A stretch of 64,000 nt of DNA from Leptospiraceae bacterium. Lineage in GTDB: Bacteria > Spirochaetota > Leptospiria > Leptospirales > Leptospiraceae. Numbering within the stretch: the stretch's first letter is position 1; each line of letters starts with the position of its first letter. Made by a program: the position numbers and the translations under genes. The stretch is from NCBI GenBank assembly GCA_024233875.1, contig JACKPB010000003.1:186001-250000 (forward strand). The letters are read 5' to 3'. Of this stretch, positions 17,831 through 25,759 are shown one piece after another. The notes under the pieces are model-generated. The model saw only the letters and a program-made list of their open reading frames with translations, was not told where the DNA came from and did not search any database.

Positions 17831-19134
17831 CTCTCCCGTTCTAAATTTTTCTTGATACGATCCTGAGCTACCTGTTTTACTTCGTTATGAAATTTGGGGT
17901 AGTTTATGATAATGTCTTCGAAAATCCCTCTTTCCAGATAATACAAATCACAATAGTCAGAAGCTCTGACTGTTGCGGTTCTTTTGGTATCCTCAATTAG
18001 AGAAATCTCTCCGAAATAACTTCCCTGACTGAGGGTGGCGATTACATCACCTGATTCTTCATTTACAATCTCAACTGTTCCACTACTTATAAAGTACATA
18101 CAATTTCCACTATCTCCCTTCTTAAAAATCTTATCTCCGGGAGTGAATATAATTGGTTTGAGATTGACGACGATATCCGAAATTAAGTCTTCAGTCGCAT
18201 TCTTAAAGAGAGGAATTTTTTCAAATATACTTCTATGGAGAAATAGAGAGACCTTCATTCTAAGCGATCCCGGAAGATCATCCATCAAGCTGGATTCATC
18301 ATACCCTTTCTTATTTTCCCATAAAAAATTATAGTACTCGTAGATTTGTTCCTGAAGTTCGATGGGGATCTTCCTATACTTAAGAAATGTATCAATTCTA
18401 TCCATTCGTTCTGCAAAGATTGTCTTAGCATAATCAATATTTGCGATTAAATTGGCAATATTACCGATAATGTAACCATACATACCGGCACCCAAGATTT
18501 GAACCTGAATGGTAAAAATCATCTGGATGTTGTTTTGTGGAGTGATGTCACCGTATCCGATAGTTGTAAACGTTGTGATTGTCCAATAAAGTGACTTAAT
18601 GTAAGTAGTCATGATATCATGATTGCCCGGAATACCACCGAGGACAATCCATATGAGAGATATCCAATGTGCTGCAATGGAACTCACATAACCGAGAAGC
18701 ATAATCCTCGTTTTCCCCTGAAAAACGATTTCTGCTTTTTGGATTTTTGAATACATTTGAATGAATTTTAAAATTCGAACCATTCTCATTATTTTGAGAG
18801 TTGATAGGACCTGCCAGCTATCAGAAAGAATGTTGATCTGAGCCAAGAGCTCAAAAGGAATTGCTGAGAACAAATCTACAATGAAAAATCCCAACAAATA
18901 GTTTTTAACTCCATAATTGGGATCTTTTCTTTTGCTTTCATAAAAATTTATGAAGATATCAATGAAAAATATGAGATTCACTACTAAATTTATCAAAAAA
19001 AATAGATTGTTGTGGTAATGAAAAATGACATTTAACGGAATTTCCAAGCTGGAATACGTCACCATGACAAATAAAATCACGTTCCAGAGGGGTTGGATTC
19101 TATTTTGCCAAATTTTTTTAATGTTTGAATTCAT
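17803..19134 (-). CDS. Cyclic-nucleotide-gated potassium channel (LliK/SthK type)
   Basis: A 443-residue ion channel. Six membrane helices are visible with an S4 of spaced basic residues (LKIMRMVRILKF). The pore helix ends in the selectivity filter TTIGYGD, which is K+-selective. A helical C-linker (about 245-315) leads to a C-terminal cNMP-binding domain with FGEISLIEDTKRTATV, whose Glu and Arg contact the cyclic phosphate. The layout matches the prokaryotic CNG channels LliK (Leptospira licerasiae) and SthK (Spirochaeta thermophila). cAMP should modulate it. It stands divergent from the hybrid kinase gene. Confidence 0.92.
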   Translation of the reverse strand: MNSNIKKIWQNRIQPLWNVILFVMVTYSSLEIPLNVIFHYHNNLFFLINLVVNLIFFIDIFINFYESKRKDPNYGVKNYLLGFFIVDLFSAIPFELLAQINILSDSWQVLSTLKIMRMVRILKFIQMYSKIQKAEIVFQGKTRIMLLGYVSSIAAHWISLIWIVLGGIPGNHDIMTTYIKSLYWTITTFTTIGYGDITPQNNIQMIFTIQVQILGAGMYGYIIGNIANLIANIDYAKTIFAERMDRIDTFLKYRKIPIELQEQIYEYYNFLWENKKGYDESSLMDDLPGSLRMKVSLFLHRSIFEKIPLFKNATEDLISDIVVNLKPIIFTPGDKIFKKGDSGNCMYFISSGTVEIVNEESGDVIATLSQGSYFGEISLIEDTKRTATVRASDYCDLYYLERGIFEDIIINYPKFHNEVKQVAQDRIKKNLEREREKANQPSK

Positions 19135-19256
19135 TTTGGGAGCCTATATCTATACAAATTATAAAAATTTGTTTTCGAATCAAGAATTTAAAAGATTCTT
19201 GCACTTTGAACTCGAAGGATTTAAAGAAAATACATCCCCGGGGATACTATCAATTA

Positions 19257-21251
19257 ATGAATAAGGGAAATATATATATAATTGAAGACGAAGAGATCAC
19301 ACTTCTTCAAATATCTTATTTTTTGAAATTGAGAGGTTTTGAAATTCTGGGAACCTCCCCTTCCGGGGAAAAAGCTATACCTGAAATCAAAGAACTCAAA
19401 CCGGATCTAATTCTAATCGACATCAATCTCGAAGGGGAGCTCGATGGAATCGAAACGGCTTCTATCATCTATAAGGACTTGATCTGCCCTATCGTTTACA
19501 TCACTTCCGATATTGAACCGGAAACCATAAATCGTTTGATGACAACACGACCTTATGGTTATTTAAAAAAACCTCTCAGATTCGATGCTCTGAGTAATAC
19601 ACTGGAACTAGCAATTGAAAAGTTCAGGACTGAAAATCAATTAAAAGAAAGCGAAGCCCTTTTTTCTCTCTTAATCAACGGGCTGAGAGACTACTCCATC
19701 ATCCTACTCAAACCGGATGGGAAGATTTTGGATTGGAACAATAGTGCTGAACTTTTATTCGGATTTACTCCAACCCAGATGGTGAATAAGCATTTTTCTG
19801 TTTTGTTCCCAAATACAAACCCCCATTCCCAACAACCGGAAAATTTACTTCTCTCATCGATACAAAACGAAAGTTATGATGCAGAAGGGTTTTTGATTTC
19901 TGAATCCGGCAATAACGTCTATGCAAACTATGTGATCACTCCCCTCAGAGAAATCTCGGGTGACCTGAAGGGTTTCTCCTTGATTGTAAGAGATATTTCC
20001 GAACGAAAAAAAATCGATGAAGAACGAATTCTCATCCAGAACAAATTAAAAAAATACAATGAAGATCTTGAAAGAAAAGTAGCCGAGAGAACTTCAGAGT
20101 TGAGAGAGTTAAACGATAAATTACTTAAAGAAATTAAAATCAATAAACTTTTTGAAAAACAAATCATTAAGAGTCATAAGAATTTATTAGAAGCACAGGA
20201 ATTGGCACATTTTGGTGATTGGGAATTGAATTATGAAAGTTTGGATACGATCTTATCCCCCGAAACATGTAAGATCTTAGATATAGATTTAAATTACAAT
20301 ATAAAGATTTCTGAGTTTTTAAATATCATTCATTCCGATGATCCCAATCTCAATTTCGATTCTGCCTTTAAAGAAAAAGATGAATTGCAATACGATAAAC
20401 TCATTCTTTCCTCAAAAGGTAGAGAAACCTATGTAAATATCATAGCCCGGGTTGTTAGGAATTCAAAAGGAATAGAAAAAATCTTCGGTACCATACACGA
20501 CATAACTCTGAGAAAAAGAGCTGAGAATGAATTGAATCTGGCCCTGGAGAAAGAAAAGGAAGTCAATAAGATGAAAAATCGATTTGTCAGTATGATCTCC
20601 CATGAGTTCAGAACTCCCCTTACTGTAATACTCAGCACGATTCAATTATTGGAAAAATTTTCAGAAAGATATGATGAGGAAGAAAAAAAGAACAAATACC
20701 AAAAAATTTACAACGGGTTCAATAAGTTAAATGAGTTATTAGAAGATATATTGCAACTGGGAAGAATTCAGGAAAAACGAACCCTTTTGAACCAGGAAGA
20801 CATTCCCTTATTTCATTTTTTAAATAGCATCATAGATGAATTGTCCCATACTGAACACGGGAACAATCGAATTGTACTGAAATATGAAATAGAAGAAAAG
20901 TTTATCTATTTTTCAGATCCAAAACTTCTGAGACATATCGTCATCAACCTTCTCATCAATTCCCTGAAGTACTCTCCTAAAGAAAAATCAGTTTTTTTGA
21001 GAGTTTTCCTCGGCGAAAACAATAGAATTTATTTTGAAATCCACGATGAAGGCATTGGAATCCCAAAAGATGAACAACCTTATATTTTTGATACTTTTTT
21101 TAGATCTTCCAATGCCACAGTTAAGCATGGCACGGGCCTCGGACTGGCTTTAACGAAAGAATACATCAATTATCTTCAGGGAGAAATCTTCCTGGACTCC
21201 GAAGAGGGGAAATATTCAATTTTCACAGTTTCCCTTCCCTATCACAAATGA
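19257..21251 (+). CDS. Hybrid sensor histidine kinase (REC-PAS-PAS-HisKA-HATPase)
   Basis: A soluble kinase of 664 residues. It begins with a receiver domain (about 1-120, acceptor Asp55 in LILIDINLEG). Two PAS-like domains follow (about 140-265 and 315-430), separated by a long coiled segment. The HisKA motif ISHEFRTPLT puts the phospho-accepting His near 449. The ATPase has an N box (NLLINSLKYSP), G1 (DEGIGIP) and G2 (GTGLGLAL). The N-terminal receiver suggests it is controlled by another kinase. I start at ATG 19257; the open frame continues upstream to 19125 but that part reads as non-coding. No membrane helix is present. Confidence 0.9.
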   Translation: MNKGNIYIIEDEEITLLQISYFLKLRGFEILGTSPSGEKAIPEIKELKPDLILIDINLEGELDGIETASIIYKDLICPIVYITSDIEPETINRLMTTRPYGYLKKPLRFDALSNTLELAIEKFRTENQLKESEALFSLLINGLRDYSIILLKPDGKILDWNNSAELLFGFTPTQMVNKHFSVLFPNTNPHSQQPENLLLSSIQNESYDAEGFLISESGNNVYANYVITPLREISGDLKGFSLIVRDISERKKIDEERILIQNKLKKYNEDLERKVAERTSELRELNDKLLKEIKINKLFEKQIIKSHKNLLEAQELAHFGDWELNYESLDTILSPETCKILDIDLNYNIKISEFLNIIHSDDPNLNFDSAFKEKDELQYDKLILSSKGRETYVNIIARVVRNSKGIEKIFGTIHDITLRKRAENELNLALEKEKEVNKMKNRFVSMISHEFRTPLTVILSTIQLLEKFSERYDEEEKKNKYQKIYNGFNKLNELLEDILQLGRIQEKRTLLNQEDIPLFHFLNSIIDELSHTEHGNNRIVLKYEIEEKFIYFSDPKLLRHIVINLLINSLKYSPKEKSVFLRVFLGENNRIYFEIHDEGIGIPKDEQPYIFDTFFRSSNATVKHGTGLGLALTKEYINYLQGEIFLDSEEGKYSIFTVSLPYHK

Positions 21252-21252
21252 T

Positions 21253-21313
21253 ATTTAGTTGCATTTAGAAGCAGAAAGATTTTTATGTGTAAATACAACT
21301 AAATTGCATTTAA
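21253..21313 (+). promoter_or_regulatory. Candidate metal-responsive operator: three related ATTTAGTTGCATTTA-like sites
   Basis: ATTTAGTTGCATTTA lies at 21253-21267. Its near-exact inverse (14 of 15 positions) is at 21290-21304 (TAAATACAACTAAAT), 22 nt away. A third partial direct copy, ATTGCATTTAA, spans 21303-21313. The cluster fills the gap just upstream of the start of the uptake operon, whose RBS (AAGAGG) follows. The arrangement suits repression by a Zur/Fur- or DtxR/MntR-type regulator. The regulator is not in the window. Confidence 0.6.
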
Positions 21314-21322
21314 GAGGTATTT

Positions 21323-22039
21323 ATGAAATATCTATTCCTATTCTTTCTAATTTTGATCGGTTGCTCAGAATCAAAGAAAAATGACTCGAATTCCGTAGCA
21401 GCATTGGCTCTACTTTCTGCAAGCAGCAATTGCCCTGCCGGAACATCAGTTACATCGATAGGAGGTTCTACCCGAACCCAATTTGATTTTACCAACTGCA
21501 ATCCTTCCGGTCTACCCGTGGTAGGATTTCTCTCTGAAAATCTAACAACCGGTCTGGTCGGAACAGGTACGAACAGCAGGATGGTGAGTCTATCAGACTA
21601 CAAATCCAGCGGATCTCAAAAAATTAACATGGAAGTCACATTCCTCATCAATTCTGCTTCCGGTTATCTTGATGTGATAGGAAATGGTTCAGTCAGCGGG
21701 ACTGCAATCACAGGACCGGGATTTCGTATCACACAATCATCTATATCTTTAATCACTTCTACCGGAGGAACGGATGCACTTACAGGTACAGTTCCATCTC
21801 CGGGGGCTATTGAAACTACTTATTGTCTCGAAATTCATGCTGAAGGTGCGGGGGCACATATGTTTGGTTGGCCATCCTCATGTTCTTCAGTCACTAATTT
21901 TGGAACCTATAGTTTTGAAAAGGAAGATGTCACTACAGCTAATCCGGGAAGTCGAATTGGTTTTGTATTGAACAATGCAACCCTCAAAAAACTAATCGTT
22001 TCACAATCTTTAGGTACAGCAGGATCCATTCAGGAATGA
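21323..22039 (+). CDS. Putative surface lipoprotein in the metal-uptake operon
   Basis: A 238-residue secreted protein with a lipobox-like ILIGC at about residue 14 after a hydrophobic signal, so it is likely a lipoprotein. The rest is Ser/Thr/Gly-rich beta-type sequence with several cysteines (such as SSNCPAG) and no named domain. It is the first gene behind the operator candidate, has an AAGAGG RBS, and its TGA overlaps the ATG of the next gene (ATGA). Position suggests a role in metal acquisition; the sequence itself does not show one. Confidence 0.75.
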   Translation: MKYLFLFFLILIGCSESKKNDSNSVAALALLSASSNCPAGTSVTSIGGSTRTQFDFTNCNPSGLPVVGFLSENLTTGLVGTGTNSRMVSLSDYKSSGSQKINMEVTFLINSASGYLDVIGNGSVSGTAITGPGFRITQSSISLITSTGGTDALTGTVPSPGAIETTYCLEIHAEGAGAHMFGWPSSCSSVTNFGTYSFEKEDVTTANPGSRIGFVLNNATLKKLIVSQSLGTAGSIQE

Positions 22040-23352
22040 AAAACGTCTTCTCTGTATTGATTTTCATATCCCTTCTTATTGGGATAATTGCGCAAAATGT
22101 TGAAGAAGCTCCAACCTCAGAGGAGAATTCTTCAACATCAGTTCCGGAACTCCAGAGTTCAGTTTCTGTCGAAGAAATTAGTGATTGGGAAAAAGAATTG
22201 GATGAAGAGCTAAAAGAACAGGACAAACAAAAAGATGCTCTGAAAGACAGTAGAGCCACTACCTTACCGACTTCCAATCCTAATCAGATCAATCGTTCCT
22301 TTCAAAATCTAATGATGGATATTGCGGTAGCCGTTGATTTGGTAGGAGAGTATGACAAAAATAAACCCAAGACAACAGAAAATAAGTTGGATGTAAGAAC
22401 AGCTGAGTTTGGATTTCGAGCTGCAATAGATCAATGGACTAGAGGATATTTCCTGGCTGCGGCACATAATGAAAATGGAGCGTATTATTTTGAAGTTCAT
22501 GAAGCCTATCTTCAATTTCCTTTTCTCCCTTATAATTTTTCTTTTCGGGCCGGATCTATGTTTTTGGATATTGGAAGACTGAACAGAGTCCATTCTCATG
22601 ATCGCCCTTTTACAAAATCACCCATTGTTCATGAAAAATTTTTAGGCTGGGAATCTTTATTTGACACAGGTGGAGAACTCAGCCTTCTTCTTCCCTGGTC
22701 TTTCATAACCCAGGAATTGGTCATCGGAGTTACAAATGGACAAAAATACGGACACGCACATTCTGCAGGTATTACTAAAAACAATCCCCTCGGATATGCA
22801 CATTTTAAAAACTTCTATTACCTCGGAAACAATTGGGGGACACAATTTGGATTTTCAGGTGTTCGATATGAACCCACAACCGACAGACGTAATGAAAAAT
22901 TTCTCTATGGTATGGATGCTATTCTCAAATGGAATCGGTCTAACTTAAAAGGATTTGAACTTCTTGCGGAATACTGGCTGAGTAAAGAAACCTTTCCAAC
23001 GACTGTAGACTATCAAAAACTAGAAATTTCTTCTCCCCAAGAAATCAAACAATATGGATATTACATATTTGCGGACTGGAAATTTCATCAATTGTGGTCG
23101 ATCGGATATCGCTATGATTTTTTTTCGGATTTAAGTATTCGGGATCAATACGGTAGCAGGCAAGAAAGTTCTATTGAAGCCAATAGCATTCAGATTACAT
23201 TTCGGTCTTCAGAATTTGCTTTACTCAGGGGAACTTTTGAAAGAAGATTTATCAGAGAAATGGCAGATACCTCCGATCCAGAAAAAGTAGATCAGAGATT
23301 TTTTGTCCAGGGAACAATAATAATGGGAACACATCCGGCACATGAATACTAA
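22036..23352 (+). CDS. Predicted outer-membrane beta-barrel protein of the metal-uptake operon
   Basis: A 438-residue protein with a signal peptide (cleavage near AQN), an acidic low-complexity N-terminal stretch with a short coiled segment (about 45-80), then amphipathic beta strands with aromatic edges to a Tyr C-terminus. The pattern resembles a porin-like channel rather than a TonB-dependent receptor, since no plug or TonB box is visible. Several histidines occur in VHSHDRPF and GHAHSAG, which could help bind metal. Coupled to the lipoprotein gene by ATGA and to the substrate-binding gene by an 11-bp overlap, so it most likely passes the metal across the outer membrane. Confidence 0.75.
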   Translation: MKNVFSVLIFISLLIGIIAQNVEEAPTSEENSSTSVPELQSSVSVEEISDWEKELDEELKEQDKQKDALKDSRATTLPTSNPNQINRSFQNLMMDIAVAVDLVGEYDKNKPKTTENKLDVRTAEFGFRAAIDQWTRGYFLAAAHNENGAYYFEVHEAYLQFPFLPYNFSFRAGSMFLDIGRLNRVHSHDRPFTKSPIVHEKFLGWESLFDTGGELSLLLPWSFITQELVIGVTNGQKYGHAHSAGITKNNPLGYAHFKNFYYLGNNWGTQFGFSGVRYEPTTDRRNEKFLYGMDAILKWNRSNLKGFELLAEYWLSKETFPTTVDYQKLEISSPQEIKQYGYYIFADWKFHQLWSIGYRYDFFSDLSIRDQYGSRQESSIEANSIQITFRSSEFALLRGTFERRFIREMADTSDPEKVDQRFFVQGTIIMGTHPAHEY

Positions 23353-24274
23353 ACTCACTTTGTACTTAACTATCTCCTTCTTTCTAACGATTTTTCCTAT
23401 CTTCGGTGAAAAAAAACTACAGGTAGTCACAACCACAACCAACCTAAAGTACTTTGTAGAACAAATAGGCAAAGAACGTGTTGAAGTTTTTTCTATGATC
23501 AGAGGATATGATGATCCTCATTTTGTGATGACAAGACCGGACTTTCTAGTGAAACTAAACAAGGCAGACCTTTTCTGTCAGATAGGTTTGGATTTGGAGA
23601 TCGGATGGATTCCCCTTCTCCTTCAGCAATCCAGAAACTACAGTATTCAAAAGGGTCAGAATGGATTTTGTGATACATCTGTAGGAATCAAAGTTCTGGG
23701 AGAACCCACAGTCAACGTGGATCGTTCCATGGGAGACATGCATATCTACGGAAACCCTCACTATTGGCTCGATCCCATCAATGCTATTCAAATGGCTACA
23801 ACTATCTCGCAGGCCTTGATCCGAATTGACCCGGTTTCAAGTGATTTTTACAAAGCTAATTTAGATATTTTTAAAAAAAGACTGATAGATCTAACCAAAA
23901 ATGAAATGAAAAAATTCACTCCCTATATCCATTCCAGAGTAGCTGTATTTCATGATCAATTTGTTTATCTGGCGAATCGCTTTAAGTTCACAGCCAATCT
24001 TACTATAGAAGAAAGACCCGGTGTACCACCTTCAAATGCTTACATGGAGAAGGTGATAGCTACTATGATATCTCAAAAAATTCAGGTTATACTTATCAGC
24101 CCTTACCATAATAAAAAATATGCTGATTTTGTGTCCTCAAAGGTACCCGGTAGTAAAGTTATAGTTTTGCCTGAAACTATAGGTGCAACTCCGGATATTC
24201 AAACTTACGAGGAGAGTATTGAAAAAATGATGGAAATGATTTCGAATGCATTGTCAGAAACTAAATCCAAATGA
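23342..24274 (+). CDS. znuA: Metal ABC transporter substrate-binding protein (ZnuA/TroA family)
   Basis: A 310-residue periplasmic binding protein with an N-terminal signal peptide (about 1-21). It belongs to the cluster A-I metal binders: VVTTTTNLKYFVEQIG is the N-terminal signature, and metal-ligand histidines appear in DDPHF, GNPHYWLDP and VFHDQF. The long His-rich loop of many zinc-specific members is absent, so zinc versus manganese is not decided. It ends with an ATGA overlap with the ATPase gene. Zinc is the more likely ligand given the operon, but this is inference. Confidence 0.88.
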   Translation: MNTKLTLYLTISFFLTIFPIFGEKKLQVVTTTTNLKYFVEQIGKERVEVFSMIRGYDDPHFVMTRPDFLVKLNKADLFCQIGLDLEIGWIPLLLQQSRNYSIQKGQNGFCDTSVGIKVLGEPTVNVDRSMGDMHIYGNPHYWLDPINAIQMATTISQALIRIDPVSSDFYKANLDIFKKRLIDLTKNEMKKFTPYIHSRVAVFHDQFVYLANRFKFTANLTIEERPGVPPSNAYMEKVIATMISQKIQVILISPYHNKKYADFVSSKVPGSKVIVLPETIGATPDIQTYEESIEKMMEMISNALSETKSK

Positions 24275-24936
24275 AAGATTTATTCTTCACAAAAGATTTA
24301 ACTGTAGGGTATACAAAGAATTATCCAATCTTAAAAAATATTAACATAAACTTTTCACCGGGAACGATCAGTGCGATCATCGGAGCCAACGGAACAGGCA
24401 AAACAACCTTTATGAAAACTCTTTCGGGTCTTCTGAAACCTTTGAGCGGAAAGTTGATCCGTAATCCAGATTTACGCATGACACTGGTTCCGCAACTAAA
24501 AAGAATCAACATGGGCTATCCGATAACAGTGGAGAAAGTCTTGAAAATGCCCGAAGAAGCCAATGGCTTTTTTCCATTTTATAAATTTACAAAGGACCAA
24601 TTAGAAATTTTAGAAAAATTAGAAATCTTAAAGTACAGAGACTCTCTCCTGAGAGAATGCAGTGGAGGACAAATTCAAAAGGTATTGATCGCAAGGTCTC
24701 TCATTTCCAATTCAAATTTAATCCTTCTCGATGAGCCACTCGATGCATTGGATAAAAAGACCAGAAATATGATATTTTCTATGTTCATCAATAAAATTAA
24801 CGAACAGAATGCATCTATTCTAATCATCACCCATCACTTAAATCATGATTGGTCGGATCAATTTTCAAGAGTATTGAAAACAAATGAAGGCAGACTAGAG
24901 GAGGTAAATCATGCAGAATCTTATCACCTCGATTGA
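24271..24936 (+). CDS. znuC: Metal ABC transporter ATP-binding protein (ZnuC/TroB type)
   Basis: A 221-residue ATPase with Walker A GANGTGKTT, signature CSGGQIQKV, Walker B LILLDEPLDALD and a switch His in ITHHL. The short length and context match the metal ABC family. Overlaps the binding-protein gene by 4 bp and the permease gene by 26 bp, showing a tightly packed operon. Confidence 0.88.
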   Translation: MKDLFFTKDLTVGYTKNYPILKNININFSPGTISAIIGANGTGKTTFMKTLSGLLKPLSGKLIRNPDLRMTLVPQLKRINMGYPITVEKVLKMPEEANGFFPFYKFTKDQLEILEKLEILKYRDSLLRECSGGQIQKVLIARSLISNSNLILLDEPLDALDKKTRNMIFSMFINKINEQNASILIITHHLNHDWSDQFSRVLKTNEGRLEEVNHAESYHLD

Positions 24937-25759
24937 TCTTTTTCTCCCGCAGATTCTTCTGGGATCTCTCCTCGGATTGGTTTTGACTTCCCTGGGTGTC
25001 ATAATGGTTCTGAGAAATATGTCATTTTTCGGTATCACGCTATCTCAGGTAGCCAGTACTTCCCTTGCATTTACCTTATTTCTGGGAATAGAAAATGAGT
25101 TTGCTATCATAGCACTTTCTTCAGCGATAATTATTCCGATTGGATATCTTTCCGGATTCAAAGATAAAACCGATATTCTCCTGGGAATCATTTTTGTGAG
25201 TTTCGGAGCTCTCTCCCAACTTCTGGTTACTCTGGGCGGAAATGTTCAGAACCATCTCCTTCAATCTTATTTTGGAGATATCTTAACAAGTCAGGTTAGT
25301 TTTCACTCGTATTCAGTTTATTTAGTTATCTTCTCTTTTCTAATGTACATTATTCTGTACAAAAAGATTTTATTTTATTCATTTGATCAAAGTGAATACA
25401 TTACAAGAAAAAATATGAAGTACATAGATCTTTTTTTCCTCCTGATCATTACAATTTCTCTCTCTGTATCTGTAAGATTATTGGGTTCTTTCTACAGTGC
25501 CGCCCAACTCTTGATTCCGGCTTTTACTTGTATTACGGTTTTTAGATCAATGAGGATGGTATTTATATTTGCAGGGCTATTGAGTCTTTTGAGCACAATC
25601 CTTGGTTTTCTGATCTCTTTAGTCGGTACAAACTATCGGGGAGAGGAAATTTATTTCCCTACCTCTTCTACAATTGTTGTATTATTGAGTTTACTGTCGG
25701 CTTTTGTACTCGGAATGCACTACTTTATTCGACATCACATAATTTTCCGAAAGAAATGA
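24911..25759 (+). CDS. znuB: Metal ABC transporter permease (ZnuB/TroC type)
   Basis: A 282-residue inner-membrane permease of the ABC-3 family with about eight hydrophobic helices. GVIMVLRNMSFFGITLSQVA and a later SVRLLGSFYSAAQLLIPA fit the family. GAGG lies a few bases before the ATG. Its 3' end overlaps the convergent O-antigen-ligase gene by 35 bp, and an inverted repeat (25744-25754 with 25789-25799) spans that junction. Confidence 0.88.
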   Translation: MQNLITSIDLFLPQILLGSLLGLVLTSLGVIMVLRNMSFFGITLSQVASTSLAFTLFLGIENEFAIIALSSAIIIPIGYLSGFKDKTDILLGIIFVSFGALSQLLVTLGGNVQNHLLQSYFGDILTSQVSFHSYSVYLVIFSFLMYIILYKKILFYSFDQSEYITRKNMKYIDLFFLLIITISLSVSVRLLGSFYSAAQLLIPAFTCITVFRSMRMVFIFAGLLSLLSTILGFLISLVGTNYRGEEIYFPTSSTIVVLLSLLSAFVLGMHYFIRHHIIFRKK

